The notes beneath the pieces are model-generated. The model did not search any database. It saw only the letters and a list, made by a program, of their open reading frames with translations, and was not told the origin of the DNA. A stretch of 64,000 nucleotides of DNA from Cololabis saira. Lineage: Eukaryota; Chordata; Actinopteri; Beloniformes; Belonidae. Location of the stretch: NCBI RefSeq assembly GCF_033807715.1, contig NC_084596.1:34238379-34302378 (forward strand). The letters are read 5' to 3'. Position numbers and translations under genes: made by a program. Numbering within the stretch: position 1 is the first letter of the stretch; each line of letters starts with the position of its first letter. This document shows, one piece after another, positions 1 through 58,183 of this stretch.

Positions 1-52
1 CAACGTTCCTTCAGGACATCAAACCTGCAGCCTGTCATTTATGCAACTAGCC

Positions 53-809
53 CAGGGGTCGGCAACCCGCGGCTCCAGAGCCGCATGCGGCTCTTTGGAG
101 CTTTTTCAAAAATGTTTGACCATTTTTTCCCTTTTTTTCTCTTCTTTTTTTCCTTCTTTTTTTCCTGTTTTTCTTCTTTTTTCCCTTTTTTTTCCTCTTC
201 TCAACATTTCAAATTTTTTCTCGCCATTTCGACTTTTTTCTTGACATTTCGACTTTTTTCTCGAAATTTTGACTTTTTTCTCAACATTTTGACTTTTTTC
301 TCGACATTTCGACTTTTTTCTTGACATTTTGACTTTTCTCTCGAAATTTTGACTTTTTTCTCGACATTTCAACTTTTTTCTCAACATTTTGACTTTTTTC
401 ACGAAATTTTGACTTTTTTCTTGACATTTCGACTTTTTTCTCGAAATTTTGACTTTTTTCTCAACATTTTGACTTTTTTCTCGACATTTCGACTTTTTTC
501 TTGACATTTTGACTTTTCTCTCGAAATTTTGACTTTTTACTCGACATTTCAACTTTTTTCTCAACATTTGACTTTTTTCTCAACATTTTGACTTTTTTCT
601 CGACATTTCGACTTTTTTCTCTTAAGTGCATAATGAAAAAAATAAATCTTTCCCCAGTTGTAACTACGGTAATATAGATATATGCGGCATGTGTTGTCTT
701 CATTCTAAGGCTTATACAAGACTTTTCATTTTTTGCGGCTCCAGACCTATTGTTTTTTGTGTTTTTGGTCCAATATGGCTCTTTCAACATTTTGGGTTGC
801 TGACTCCTG
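53..809. mobile_element. Non-autonomous hAT-type element with minisatellite core
   Basis: The ends are inverted: CAGGGGTCGGCAACCC at the left and the complement of CAGGAGTCAGCAACCC at the right. It is flanked by an exact 8-bp duplication AACTAGCC (45-52 and 810-817), the hAT signature. Most of the interior is a 20-bp tandem repeat. It lies in the last agl intron. No transposase is visible. Confidence 0.8.
215..622. repeat. 20-bp minisatellite, about 20 units
   Basis: Tandem copies of a unit close to GACTTTTTTCTCGACATTTC, with variants (TTGACATTTC, TCAACATTTT, TCGAAATTTT). A higher-order period is visible: the block around 225-345 recurs near 425-545. It lies entirely within the hAT element. 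Long lysine-rich open frames on the minus strand here are translation artefacts. Confidence 0.95.
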
Positions 810-1251
810 AACTAGCCTGATGAAGTGAAGCTTCAAGTGGTGCTATGGTGTCCAGGAATACTGACAGGTGTAGAAAACTAATGAAGAGTTGAACTGATTG
901 TTTGCAGGTAACCAGGGGCTCCATGTGATACTAGCCCACTGAGGGCTGAGCAGCAGCGGGGGGCTTCATGAAACGGTCCATGTAACTGGAGTAAGCTGCT
1001 CAGTGAGACGATGAAGGCAAACATGAAACAAAAACAGGCCCGTTGGCAGGAAAAACAGCGACACACATCTGAACTCTTGAAACAAGGTTGAGGTCAACAC
1101 GTGTGAGCAATTATACAAGATTAAAGAAATCAGTGAGTCCATGAGAAAAAAACACAAATGTTGATCTTTGTTTTTTGTTCTTGCAGTTTTTTTGGTTGTG
1201 TCACAATTTCTCTGATTTGCAACTAAAGAAAGAAAAATAAATACACCCTAC

Positions 1252-31756
<30,505 letters not shown>

Positions 31757-32109
31757 GGGAAGATCTCCTCAAAGTGAAGTGATCCCTGGCCTCCTGCAGG
31801 GACAAAAATAGGACCAGTAAGTACATAAATATATACCCACTGATCTGCTGCAAAAAGCAAGTTGGGATTAACCAAGCGGAAATGCGTTGAAATCCCCTCA
31901 AGTGCAGGACTTCACTTCTTTGGATTCCACTTTGAAAGACAAGTATTATACAAAAGCGCACATGTGTTTACTATTCATGTTAGTGGAATGTCATATCATC
32001 TTTAATTTAAAAAGAAATTAACATCAGCTACAAAAAGTTAGGTCTCATCTTTAGTTGGCTTATCTTAATCAACATTTAGGTCTTCATGTACATTAGGTGG
32101 ATGATGCAT

Positions 32110-32760
32110 TTCAGTGTGCGACCCATTCAGAGGTCACATGCAGACTGAACACAAGGCTGAAGGCAATAAATGCCTGACTGAGGTCGCTAAACAGAGGGTA
32201 CCCCCGAAAACTGAAAATGGTTTGGTTGCATCAGATCAAGAATCAGATTCAGATCAAACAACAACATTATATAAAGTTTGCCAAAAGAAAAAGGTGTGGA
32301 AACACGGTTCCACCAGATTGATCCATCATCTCAAACCTGAGAATAAAAAGTCAGAGGAAGTGTAAAGAGGCAGACAACAACAACAAGAAGGCTAACAGTT
32401 AATACAAATCCAACACGTGTTAAACTTGAACGTGCATTTTCTAACAGTATTAGTATAAGCAAAGTAAAAAATGGACCAAACTGACAGAGGTGTATCATTT
32501 GGAAAAACTTGTTTCAAACCATCTGAGAAGGAAGGAACTGAGCGATTGATCCATGAAATGAAAACAAGATATGGCATGCATTGAAGTATTTCTCCCTGCC
32601 AGACAAGTTACCCCAAGACAAGTGATGACACATGTGAAAATAACACAATTGTTCTGAGGCAGTTTCTTCAAGAACGGGATTAAAAACAGAAGAAACAGGC
32701 GTTACTGCCGATGGACGGCAGAACTTATATCGCAAAAGCAGATAATAAAAACATGTGGAC
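32110..32760 (+). mobile_element. Possible hAT (BED finger) transposase remnant
   Basis: The plus strand reads KVCQKKKVWKHGSTRLIHHL, resembling the second half of a BED zinc finger. Scattered short open pieces follow, with stops. The ends were not found. Confidence 0.4.
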
Positions 32761-33639
32761 GAGACTGTTTTCCTTTTTACCTGATGCCACTGGTAAGCTT
32801 TCCCTTCTGGTATCAACGGGCATACATGGTGAACAAACATGAAACTCATGAGCTTAATCTTTACTGCATTTGTTGCCCTGTCACCTAACTACAATAATAT
32901 ATGATATGTAATGATATTAGATAAAACTTCAATAACTACATATGTACTACATATTCTGAAAAGTTCATGAGTAATAGTTTCCTTGTGTTGTTTGGGTTTA
33001 TGATGATTGGATATTATTTAGCCTTCCAGGCCTTGCTGGTGTATTACACAAATGAAGAAGGTTTTTTTTGTCGGTTCATAAAAACTCAATCTCAGTCGCG
33101 ACTCGCTACCCCCATGTTGTACGCTTAAAAAAGCAAACAAAAACACAAGAAACATCTCCATCCATTTCATGTTTATGTGTTTATACTTTTGCTGCATTCT
33201 TCTTTTTCATCTTCTTTTATGCCTATATCATAATATTAGCATGTAATTAGCTGCACAACATTAAAAAAATGAATATGCATTGTTATGTCTTTATCGATAG
33301 CTTAGATGTCAAATCTGTGCAAAATGTTAAGGACCTTAAGTGATGAGAGCTGGCCATTAACCATAGTGAGCTGCCACTCAAAAGACCACACCTCTAATTT
33401 ATGCAGACATTTGTGGCTTTAAACAGTTTTACCTAATGAGGAACAGTACAGTACAGATGTCATAGTTGTGTTATCTAGCTATGGAGAACAAAACCATTTC
33501 TGTATTGAGTCGGACTAGCAAACCGGATATGGTCCCTTGACTGACACCAGAAAACACCAACCAGCTTGCAGGTCTTTGAGATCTGCTGATAAACTACATG
33601 TTTTCAAGCTCTTGACTAATGTCCAAGACCAGAGCGGCT

Positions 33640-33860
33640 GCTCACTGTCTGAGGATGTAGTTCCCACATCATGTCAAAGCTTATTCTCCATATCTGTTTT
33701 TAAGTCAGATCTAAAGACTCAACTTTACCTATTTGCCTTCTCTCGTCACTAATTTTAGTTTTGTTGTCTGTTACAGCTGAACCGCCACGGTTTTGTTTGT
33801 TGTTTTATTTCACAATTATTCACACATTTTATCCTATTCTGTTTAAATAAAATGAAGTCA
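33640..33860 (+). mobile_element. LINE C-terminal/3' fragment
   Basis: The plus strand contains LFSISVFKSDLKTQLYLFAF and then an AT-rich tail ending near AAATAAAATGAA. This matches the end of fish LINE ORF2 proteins. Confidence 0.5.
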
Positions 33861-34129
33861 AATTCACAATATAAATCATTGATAGAGAAAGACTGCAGTC
33901 TGAAGGTAGTTTAAGGTTTGCTGGGTCCTGCAAAGAGGCCATGCATGATTTAAACCCCAATAGAGCACTCCCAGGGTGGATCCACAATATTACAACTGGT
34001 ACATCAGATAATCAAAAGCCACCTATAGAGATGGCATGATGAATCCCCGAATGCAGACACAAGGTCAAGTAATAAGAACTATATCACACAGAGTGCAGAA
34101 AACATTTACCACACTGCATACTGTGCACC

Positions 34130-34866
34130 AGAGGTGGGTAGTAACGAGTTACATTTACTCTGTTACATTTACTTGAGTAAGTTTTGGGAAATTTTGTACT
34201 TTTAGGAGTAGTTTTGAATCACTATACTTTTTACTTTTACTTGAGTAGATTTGTGAAGAAGAAACTGTACTCTTCCGCTACATTAGGCTACGTTGAGCTC
34301 GTTACTTTTCTTTTATCCCTTTTATCCGCGTACGCGTCAATCTCATGACATCACTGGGTGATTCTTTGGGAAAAATGTTTGTTTTTGCATGTTTTGTCAC
34401 ATTTACACAGACTCAAACACACACACACAGAGTTTCTATGAGTTCATGGGCTTGTTCTAGTTCTGCCTGGTTAAAAAAGAAAAGTACAAAGGCTTGAAAT
34501 TGTGTGCTACTTGTGCTTTATTTATTTTTTTATTCTGTTATTCTGTTATTTATTTTATTATTTAGTAAAGTACTTGAATTTACCTACTAATTTTAATTTA
34601 AGCTTTTTTTATTTTTTATTCATTTTAATTTATTTTATTGATTTAATTTGCCTGAGGATGATTATTTTGTACTTTTGCCTGTTTGAATGGTTGTGATAAA
34701 AAAATAAATCAGACGTTACTCAGTACTTGAGTAGTTTTTTCACCAAGTACTTTTTTTTACTTTTACTCAAGTAATTATTTGGGGGACTACTTTTTACTTC
34801 TACTTGAGTCATATTATTCTGAAGGAAAAGTACTTTTACTTGAGTACAATTTTTGGCTCCTCTACC
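34130..34866. mobile_element. Tol2-like non-autonomous hAT element
   Basis: The left end CAGAGGTGGGTAGTAACGAG and the right end ..CAATTTTTGGCTCCTCTAC are a familiar fish hAT-MITE pair. Subterminal ACTTTTACTTGAGTA motifs recur in both orientations. I could not fix a clean 8-bp target duplication. Confidence 0.6.
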
Positions 34867-36029
34867 AGCTCTGCTGTGCACACAGTACATCCTGCAGTTG
34901 CTGTTGGTGAAGCCGCTATGTTGCAGCGACAGCCAGTCACGTGACCGCTGTGTCCAGCATCTGCTGCAGCGGTGCAGCGTATTATGGGATGTAGCATGCA
35001 AGATGCAAGATAGACTGGTCAGTTGCACAATGGATTTTTAAATATTCTTTTACAAAAGTAGCACAGGATGCAGGTACTCATCCTGCAGATAGTGCAATAG
35101 CAGCATTTTGCGTGCAATTTTTGTGGGGAAAAATCTGTATGCACTAAGAGATCATGTTGTTTAAAAAAAACACACACACAAAAAACGGCCTTTGTCCGAC
35201 AGCAAGCTGACTATATTTTGGCGAGGTCAAAGATAAATCTAAAGGCAAAAGGTAAAGATTGACGACCTTGCAGTGGTGACACGATCCGTACCCTGAACCT
35301 GGCTGAACTCTCCCCCGAGTCTGCGCACTGCGCCGCTCCGGCCGGATAAAGGTCAGGAATTCTGTCGCTAAAGTCGCTTCATCTATTTATAAAACTCCCA
35401 TTCGTGGTTTAGGCCATTTGGCACATTGAGTATGCAGCGATATAAAGTGACAATCATGTCTATAAGAGTGTCTGGACCTGTAAAACCTCGTCCTTTAGTG
35501 GCAGAACTACGAATTCTGTTCAAACAATGGTCGTTTTAACATTTCCTCCAATATAACTGCACTTAAATTCAATATAGAGATCAATTTGTGAAGCTGAATT
35601 TAAGTTGTGTATTTGCTTAACAATTCGGCGTGCATTTAAGTAGCTCAAAGCAACTGTGTTATAGTAAACATCAACTTATTATGGTGCACTTTAGTTCATG
35701 TCCATCTCCATTCATCTGCACAGTCCCGTCTAGAGTTGCACAGATAATTAATGAAAGACACTCACAGCGCAATATGAGCAACATTCAAGTGCAAAGATGG
35801 CACAAAACATGACTTTGTGCTGTCATGTCCTAACTTAACACTTAAGACGACTGTCTTCCCGTATTTGGTTGTTGATCTGCTCATCGTGAAAAGCGTCACG
35901 TCGGTGCAGCCGTAGCTCGGTTTTTCGCTAATGACACATCTGGCAAGCCAGCATAGAGCAAAATTCAGCTGTATAATACACCTCAGTAGACAATGCAAGC
36001 ATCTGCTCAGTTGTACGTTTCTTTTTTAC

Positions 36030-36095
36030 CTGTTAGTTGTGTCTTTAGTCCGCCACAGCAACAGGAAAGCTCTCCACCGTGACAGCTAGCTGCGG
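36030..36095 (-). other. agl: Candidate agl noncoding first exon
   Basis: The minus strand reads GTGGCGGACTAAAG.. ..AACTAACAG followed by the donor GTAAAAAAG at 36029. It lies just downstream of a GC-box cluster and 4.2 kb upstream of the first coding exon, which needs a spliced leader because its ATG exon begins with an acceptor. There is no transcript evidence, so the upper boundary is a guess. A second GC-rich patch at 35330-35360 could be an alternative. Confidence 0.35.
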
Positions 36096-36105
36096 AGTGA
36101 GCAGA

Positions 36106-36168
36106 GGGGGGCGTGGCAGCAGGGGGCGTGGCCTGAAGGAGGCGCGTCATCAGGGGGCGTGGCCTAAG
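36106..36168. promoter_or_regulatory. Triple GC/CACCC-box cluster, probable agl promoter
   Basis: Three near-identical GGGGGCGTGGC motifs occur within about 60 bp (about 36108, 36124 and 36154). These are classic SP/KLF-type sites. They sit directly upstream, on the minus strand, of the candidate agl leader exon. Confidence 0.4.
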
Positions 36169-36169
36169 G

Positions 36170-37680
36170 GGGGACAACATGTATCACCATGTACTGTATC
36201 ACTGTGTCCCAAGGGGAACCCCAGATCTGCTTGATGTAATCTGTCTCATGATATATAATCAACTCTACTTGGAGATTTGTATAAATTACTGTCAAAGAGA
36301 CTTCAGTTGAACAGTTTCTGTTGCACAAGTGATCATCTCTACACACACATGCACATGTCCTGCACATGTCATGCTCTCACCACAGTCTTACATAAACAGG
36401 GGGGGGGTTGCATAACCTGACTTTTGCAGTGCAGTTGTTTGGAAAGCAGGTTGCAGCAGGGCCCTGAAAGATGGGGCACTGGCTGCCCAGCAATAGTAGG
36501 AAAGTCATTCACTTACACAGATTCAAAGTAAAGAAATAATTACTTTCAGTCTCATCAGCTGATTCAAATCCATGACCTATTATTTGTACATGATCGATTT
36601 TTATTGCTGATAACAAAGACAAACTTACTTCCTGACTCTTGCGTCATATTCTTCTTTGTGGTACAACAGGGGGGAATATAAAGATGTTTTAAACCGAGGT
36701 AAACCCATTTCTGATTAGTGGAAAGAGAAGTGTGTTGTGTAACAAATACACAGCGATAATTACTCTGTGTGGATAAAATCTGTATTTAGGTAGTTTTAAT
36801 TACATAAGGGACACAAATGACACCAAGTAAGCATGATGTTGGTCCTAGTAGGCCATGTGTCTAGTTGCCACAGTACCTGTAACCGTCAATCACATTGATG
36901 ATTCGTGCTGTGAATGAAAGCTTCATCACAGTCCGAGGTGTCCACTGCTCCTTCTTTTTGTCTGTTACCCTGCTATGTGTAGCAGTGTATATCATTTTAA
37001 AAAGAAAAAGTTAACATTTTAGTGTCTAAAGTTTTAAATATGGGGCTCTCATAAAAAATGTATTTTAATCTAATAAAAAAATGATGCGACCACAACCCCA
37101 GTATCTGTGTACGTCACTAGCAAAAGCAATTTTCAGCTTCCTGGCACACACTCGCTTTAAATAAGTCTCAAGCACCATTTTATAAGATGCCTCAGGACAG
37201 CCTGCTATTGTTTGTGCTCTCTAAGTAAATCCAGCTGCTGAAGGAAAAACTGATTTTATTATGTTGAATAGTCGACCCAAGTACTACTTTATGATTCCTT
37301 CCTTAAACCTCAACTGGCCTTTTTATCCCAGAGTATTCGCTCACACCAGGGGAGCAGACATCACTACTGACCTGCTCATAAAAGGGAAAAGCACGAGTAT
37401 GAGCGTGCAGCCAGACTCCACTGACAGGGTTCCTCTGAGCAAGGACGCACAACACCGTAAATCCAGTCACGTTCGTTTGTGTCGCTGCTCTTCAGAGTGA
37501 GCGGATGAACTGTTGCACACAGCTCTGGACGCCAGCTGCCACGGTTGTTTTTAAGTTGTGATGTTTGCTGGCAAAGTGGATCCAGCTGACCCACCACCAC
37601 TACGAATGATGCCAGCCTTTGTTTATTGTAACTGGAGCAAAGCAAACAGTCATTTTCAGGTTTCTTTTTTTATTACTTTA
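36170..37680. other. Intergenic, agl promoter to mrpl37 3' end
   Basis: No gene is supported here. The stretch 37559-37680 is the start of a sequence that recurs at 44.78-45.03 kb. Confidence 0.5.
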
Positions 37681-37735
37681 TTTTTTTATTTGAGCTCTAA
37701 CACAGACATGGAATTAAATTAAAGTGAGATTTTGC
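37559..37735. repeat. Direct repeat copy 1 (mrpl37 3' flank)
   Basis: This segment, covering the mrpl37 3'UTR/poly(A) region, recurs in the same orientation at 44777-45028. It shares AGTGGATCCAGCTGACCC, GATGCCAGCCTTTGTTTATT and ATTAAAGTGAGATTTTG. Confidence 0.8.
37685..37690 (-). terminator. mrpl37: Probable mrpl37 polyadenylation signal
   Basis: AATAAA on the minus strand about 193 nt after the mrpl37 stop. Two more follow at 37682-37677 and 37674-37669. Confidence 0.55.
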
Positions 37736-37882
37736 CGCTTCAGCCCCTCCAAATTGTTCGTAAAACTGAACACAGTCCCTGTCTGGGAGGAGTCTTCTTG
37801 CTTTAAATCCCAGACACATGGATCGTTGACTCGTGACTCGCTGGTGGCAGCGCGTGCACGTTGGGCAGGTAAAGAGCAGCTC

Positions 37883-44506
<6,624 letters not shown>

Positions 44507-44585
44507 GTTGGTTTGATTAGTTTATTCCTTTTTTCAAGAGAAAACTGGACCGATGACTCCAGAGTAAGTCATCTGCTGCTAAAGG

Positions 44586-44599
44586 GCGCCGCCATGTTT
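44586..44599 (-). promoter_or_regulatory. mrpl37: YY1-type motif at mrpl37 promoter
   Basis: The minus strand reads AAACATGGCGGCGC, close to the AANATGGCGGC consensus found near start sites of many ribosomal and mitochondrial genes. It lies about 80 nt upstream of the chosen ATG. Confidence 0.45.
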
Positions 44600-44776
44600 C
44601 TCTTCCTCCTCGTACTTTTTTCTCAAACTTTATTGACAAGGACAAACAGTAATGGGGGGAGGGAGGGCTTCATTCAAAATTACATAAATACAAATATCAC
44701 ATTTTTATTTCATATTTATTAATTTAAGATGTATTTTGTATGATTTCATTTTCATTTTTATTTATTTAATTGAATA

Positions 44777-45028
44777 TTTATCGATGTTTGTTGGCAGAGT
44801 GGATCCAGCTGACCCCCACCCCACCACCACAGAATGATGCCAGCCTTTGTTTATTTTAACTGGAGCAAAGAAAAACAGTCATTTTCAGGTTTCTTTTTTT
44901 ATTACTTTTTATTATTTTATTATACTTATTTATTACTTATTTATTACTTTTCATTTTTATTTTATAGCTTTTTTATTTGAGCTCTAACACATACATGGAA
45001 GCAGTAGATTAAAGTGAGATTTTGTAGC
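44777..45028. repeat. Direct repeat copy 2 (mrpl37 5' flank)
   Basis: Same sequence as 37559-37735, expanded by an AT-rich insertion (about 44905-44960). It lies just upstream of mrpl37, so the pair brackets the gene. Confidence 0.8.
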
Positions 45029-45229
45029 TTGTAGCTCATACAAAAACAGTATCGATTACCGAAGTATTTTTAAATTTTGAATCAAACAGCTTTCCATAAA
45101 TTAATAAAGAATCATATCAAAATATTCTGTAATGATTACAGAGAATATTGTTAATTAACTGCCTTTTTGTTTGAACAGTCTGAATCTGAGAATGTTATTT
45201 GTTCAACCAGTTCAAATCTTTTTTTTTTT

Positions 45230-45890
45230 CAGAAAGCTTCCCCCCTTTGCCAGAAGAGAGGAACCTTGGGGCACATCCTCAGCTGCTGACCAGAAGCTCG
45301 ATGCTCACTCGAAGGACACTACCACTGCCGACACAACCAGATCCTGACAGCCACAGCAAGAGTCTCTGCCCAGTAAAGGACACTGCTTTTATCAGAGCTG
45401 GGGGGAAGCCAACACGTCTGCCCGCAACACCTCCTCTGGCCTGTTGGCCACGCCGACAGCTGGGAGCTGTCAGTTGATTCGGGCAAGCAGCTGAGGTTCC
45501 CTGAAGTGGCTGCCATAACTACTTTGAGGCCAGACATTGGGCTCACCTCAGTGGGCTCCAGACGGGTAATTTTCCTGGAGCTTACAGAGCCTTGGGAGGA
45601 CCGTCTGGAGGAGGCCAGCGAGAGAAGGAAGAGAGCAAAGTACTCACAGCTAGTGAAGGAGGGCCAAAGCAATGGTTGGCGGGCAAGATTACAACCCATT
45701 GAGGTGGGATGCCGAGGATTTGTGGGCCAATCCGTCTGCAGGGCCTACAAAATGCTTGGCATCACTGGGGCCAGCCGGCGAAGGGCCATTAAGTTGGTCA
45801 CTGATGCAGCAGAAGTGGCATCAAGATGGCTGTGGATCAAGAGGGGGGAGGCGAGGCATGCATACTTTAAGAGTGAAACTCTCTCTTAAA
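45230..45890 (+). mobile_element. 3' end of a non-LTR retrotransposon with restriction-like endonuclease
   Basis: The plus strand reads GTLGHILS.. (CCHC-type region), then after a frameshift near 45440-45480 SWELSVDSGKQLRFPEV, TTLRPDIGL and LELTEPWEDR, and then VGCRGFVGQSVCRAYKMLGI. The RPD..E arrangement is the active-site signature of R2/R4/NeSL-type endonucleases. The element is frameshifted and 5'-truncated. Confidence 0.7.
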
Positions 45891-46639
45891 AACAAGAATC
45901 TCTTCCAGAAGCACAGAACACCAAACAGAAAAATGCTGAGAGTCTTCAGGTTGGAAAAAGGTTTAAAGAACAAAGGGACGTCTCAATACGCTTTACGTGA
46001 TAAGAAATGAATGTGCTCCCAGGCTGAACAATTCTACAAAAAGGAACTTAATATAATCCTCTCTAATTAAAGAGAACACCTAATTAGGATGATTTATATG
46101 CATGTACATCGTTATATTGTTTTACAAACCTTCCCTTTTGTAAATTATACGATAAGTATAACAAATAAATTGCAAATTATATGAAATACCAACATGATAA
46201 AGGTGTCAAATTGATTTTTTTCAAAAGCTTTACAAAACTTACAACAATGTGAAACCATCGTCCTCTATTCTGTCAGTTCAATCTAGTAGCTCTAACATAA
46301 ATCAACATTGTTATGGGTGGAGTGACCCTTTAAGATCCTTAAGATAAACATATTTACAGCCTGATTTAAACAACAGTTTTGATCTTGGTCATTTTATTTC
46401 ACATCCTTGACAACTCTGAGGGGGTGCATTTTTTGTACCACTCAAGGAGAATTTCTATAAAGCATTAAATGTAATTCTAATATGATTGATTGATTATCGG
46501 CTCAGCCAATGGCTAGCCGCTATCACTTCCTCATCTGGAATCGTCAAACACCTGTTTGTATGAAACCGTCGTCGCATAAACACCATGGTTATATTTGATT
46601 TTGCTGTCAAGTCACCATGTTTAATGGTTTACTCCCAGC

Positions 46640-47510
46640 AGTGCTCCAAACATCTTCTGTGCTGATGGGTCTGAACTTGAGTTTGTGACCTGCTACAAAT
46701 ACCTTGGTCTCTGGTTGGACTCGTCACTCTCCTTTACTATCATTATAAAGCACCTGCAGTCAAAAGTCAAAGCTCGTCTGAGCTTCTGTATTAGAACAAG
46801 ACTTCTCTCACCGGTACTGCCAAACACATACTTGTTAAAATGACCATTCTGCCCATATTTGACTATGTCGACACCATCTACAGATGGCACCACAATCCAC
46901 CCTCAGTAAACTGGATTCTCCACCTTTCAGCCAGCCGTTTTGCTACAGGTGCTATTTTCAAAACCCACCACTGCGACCTGTATGAACTAGTGAACTGGAC
47001 ATCCCTCCACACCAGACCACTCCATCACTGGTTTCAACTCAACTTGGCTTTACACCCTCTTATCTTTCTTCCCTTCTGCACATCTCTCACTCTGTTTTCA
47101 ACCTACGGTCTAGCAAATTTGTCACACTTGCTGTCCCCAAAGTTCATACCAGCTTCGGACGTAGCGCCTTCCGTTTTGCTGCAGGAAATGATTTGGAACA
47201 ATTTACAAAACACTTTCAAGCTCTCTGTCTTCACCTCTTTCACTGATTTAAAACTAAATGTATTACACATTATGGTCGACTCGTGCACTAGTTGAAAATG
47301 CTTACTTCCTGTGTCTCATCGTTTAATTTTTTATTGTATTGTATCCACTTTAAATTGTTGTCCGTTATTGTAACTTGTTTTATGTTGCAGGACCCCCTCT
47401 CCCGTTCCCCCTCGAAGAGCCTTTGCTCCTTGGCCTCGGGCTGCATTTGTGAATAATAACCTGTTCTTAATTGCTTGATGAAATAAAGGTTTAATAAAAT
47501 AAATAAATGA
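46640..47510 (+). mobile_element. LINE ORF2 C-terminal fragment with 3' tail
   Basis: The plus strand reads YKYLGLWLDSSLSFTIIIKH and LSFCIRTRLLSP, then after a shift ILPIFDYVDTIY. It ends with AATAAAGGTTTAATAAAATA. This is a fish non-LTR reverse-transcriptase C terminus with at least one frameshift. Confidence 0.7.
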
Positions 47511-48446
47511 ACATGCTCCAGACGTAAAGAAACACAAGACAGATGTGCAGTCTTTCACCACCTTTTTTTATTGCAGTTGCTGAGTAAATGGAAATTCTCA
47601 TGACAAAGTCAACGCTGAAGGACGTAAGGAACAGCATTTGATTATAAGTCCATTAGCGGCTGATGTTACACTCTTTCTGAAGAAGAGAGATTGAAATCCT
47701 GTAGCACTTTTAGACAATTTAGACAACCAAATATCTGTGATCTATTCAATAAAATAATATTCATAATACCTTGATAAACATATGAAAATGACACAACATC
47801 ATCCTGCATATAGATATAGCAAGCTTGGTAACTAAAATACAGTCTACATCAGATCCTAACGCACAGCACAATTATTATTATTCATTACTATTGTTTTATG
47901 AATAAAAAAAAAGAAGATGCACACATAGAGCGAGTAACTTTATGAGCTGTTGCTACTTTACTGGATGGTCAAAAATGAATTATGTTTTATACTTGAGAAG
48001 GTTTGAATCATCTGTCCTCTTTTTCCTTCTTATCTGGTTCGATGATAATGACCTCATTTGTTTTCATATTTTTTCTTATCCAAAATAATAACCCATTTGT
48101 GACCATGTTGGTCTTTTCTGAATTGTCTACTGTAAAGTTGAGAGCGCCCGAGTCTCAGTCTCGTCATGAACATCCACTCTTTCCAGATTCCTTCTTTGCT
48201 TCCCCTTCTGTTGGTGAAGTTCCTGACTCCTTTACTGTGGACCCCACCTACCTATGTTCAGTCTGAAATATTACTGTAAGCCAGACTTCTATTTGTTTGC
48301 TGTATTTAGTTCTATTTCCACAGTATACAAATGTTTTCTCAACGAGCCAATCACAAGCGTGACGTGACACAAATTCTGGATTTTAGTGGTTTTGAATGGA
48401 CCGAACTCCTAACTAACACTGTCCTGTGTACGCTTATAATCTCTAA

Positions 48447-48448
<2 letters not shown>

Positions 48449-48531
<83 letters not shown>
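48449..48531. repeat. (TA)n microsatellite
   Basis: An uninterrupted TA run of about 41 units, just downstream of the Ig gene's poly(A) signal. Confidence 0.98.
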
Positions 48532-48535
<4 letters not shown>

Positions 48536-48656
48536 AGGCATGTTATTATCTCGATCACACAACATATTATAGTTTATGATGTGGAAACGTTAGATGTCTC
48601 GCATGTCTGTAATTGTCTCTTTAATAGAAACCATTTTCTGTGGAACCCTTTTTTGT

Positions 48657-48662
48657 TTTATT
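48657..48662 (-). terminator. Probable polyadenylation signal of the Ig receptor gene
   Basis: AATAAA on the minus strand 87 nt after the stop codon at 48749. Confidence 0.55.
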
Positions 48663-48748
48663 TTGCATCAGAACCTGAGTTTTAAAAGCAAATGCAGAAA
48701 CGAAGCATTGTTGAAGATGGATTTCTGGATCCTTTTCTACGTTTCTCA

Positions 48749-54481
<5,733 letters not shown>

Positions 54482-54489
54482 CTCTCTCG

Positions 54490-58000
<3,511 letters not shown>

Positions 58001-58183
58001 GTATCATAATCCTTACATTTATTAGAGTTATATATGAATAATTATTATCTATAACTCAATTCCACTGGGTCAGTGCCAGGTCAGTACGCTTTGGATTGGC
58101 AGATGTGTGGTTCATTTGCAGCCTGTAGGTGCTGCTGGAGGACCGAGCTGATCCTAACCCAGGCACTTCGGTACGGGGGCAGC

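Larger units (their letters stand above)
31794..36029. other. Region upstream of agl coding exon 1 (probable first intron)
   Basis: I see no convincing coding exon here. It holds a possible BED-finger hAT remnant, a LINE tail, a Tol2-like hAT MITE (each listed separately) and A/T-rich sequence. Confidence 0.5.
45891..48650. other. Intergenic stretch between mrpl37 and the Ig gene
   Basis: Apart from the listed LINE and (TA)n run I see no exon with matching splice sites on either strand; 46.0-46.6 and 47.5-48.4 are A/T-rich and featureless. Confidence 0.5.

Noticed and set aside
106..567. Long lysine-rich open frame on the minus strand
   Set aside because: It is the translation of the 20-bp minisatellite inside the hAT element; the repeat period explains the periodic protein.
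190..622. Regular 20-bp repeats as a CRISPR-like array
   Set aside because: There are no unique spacers between units and the context is an animal intron.
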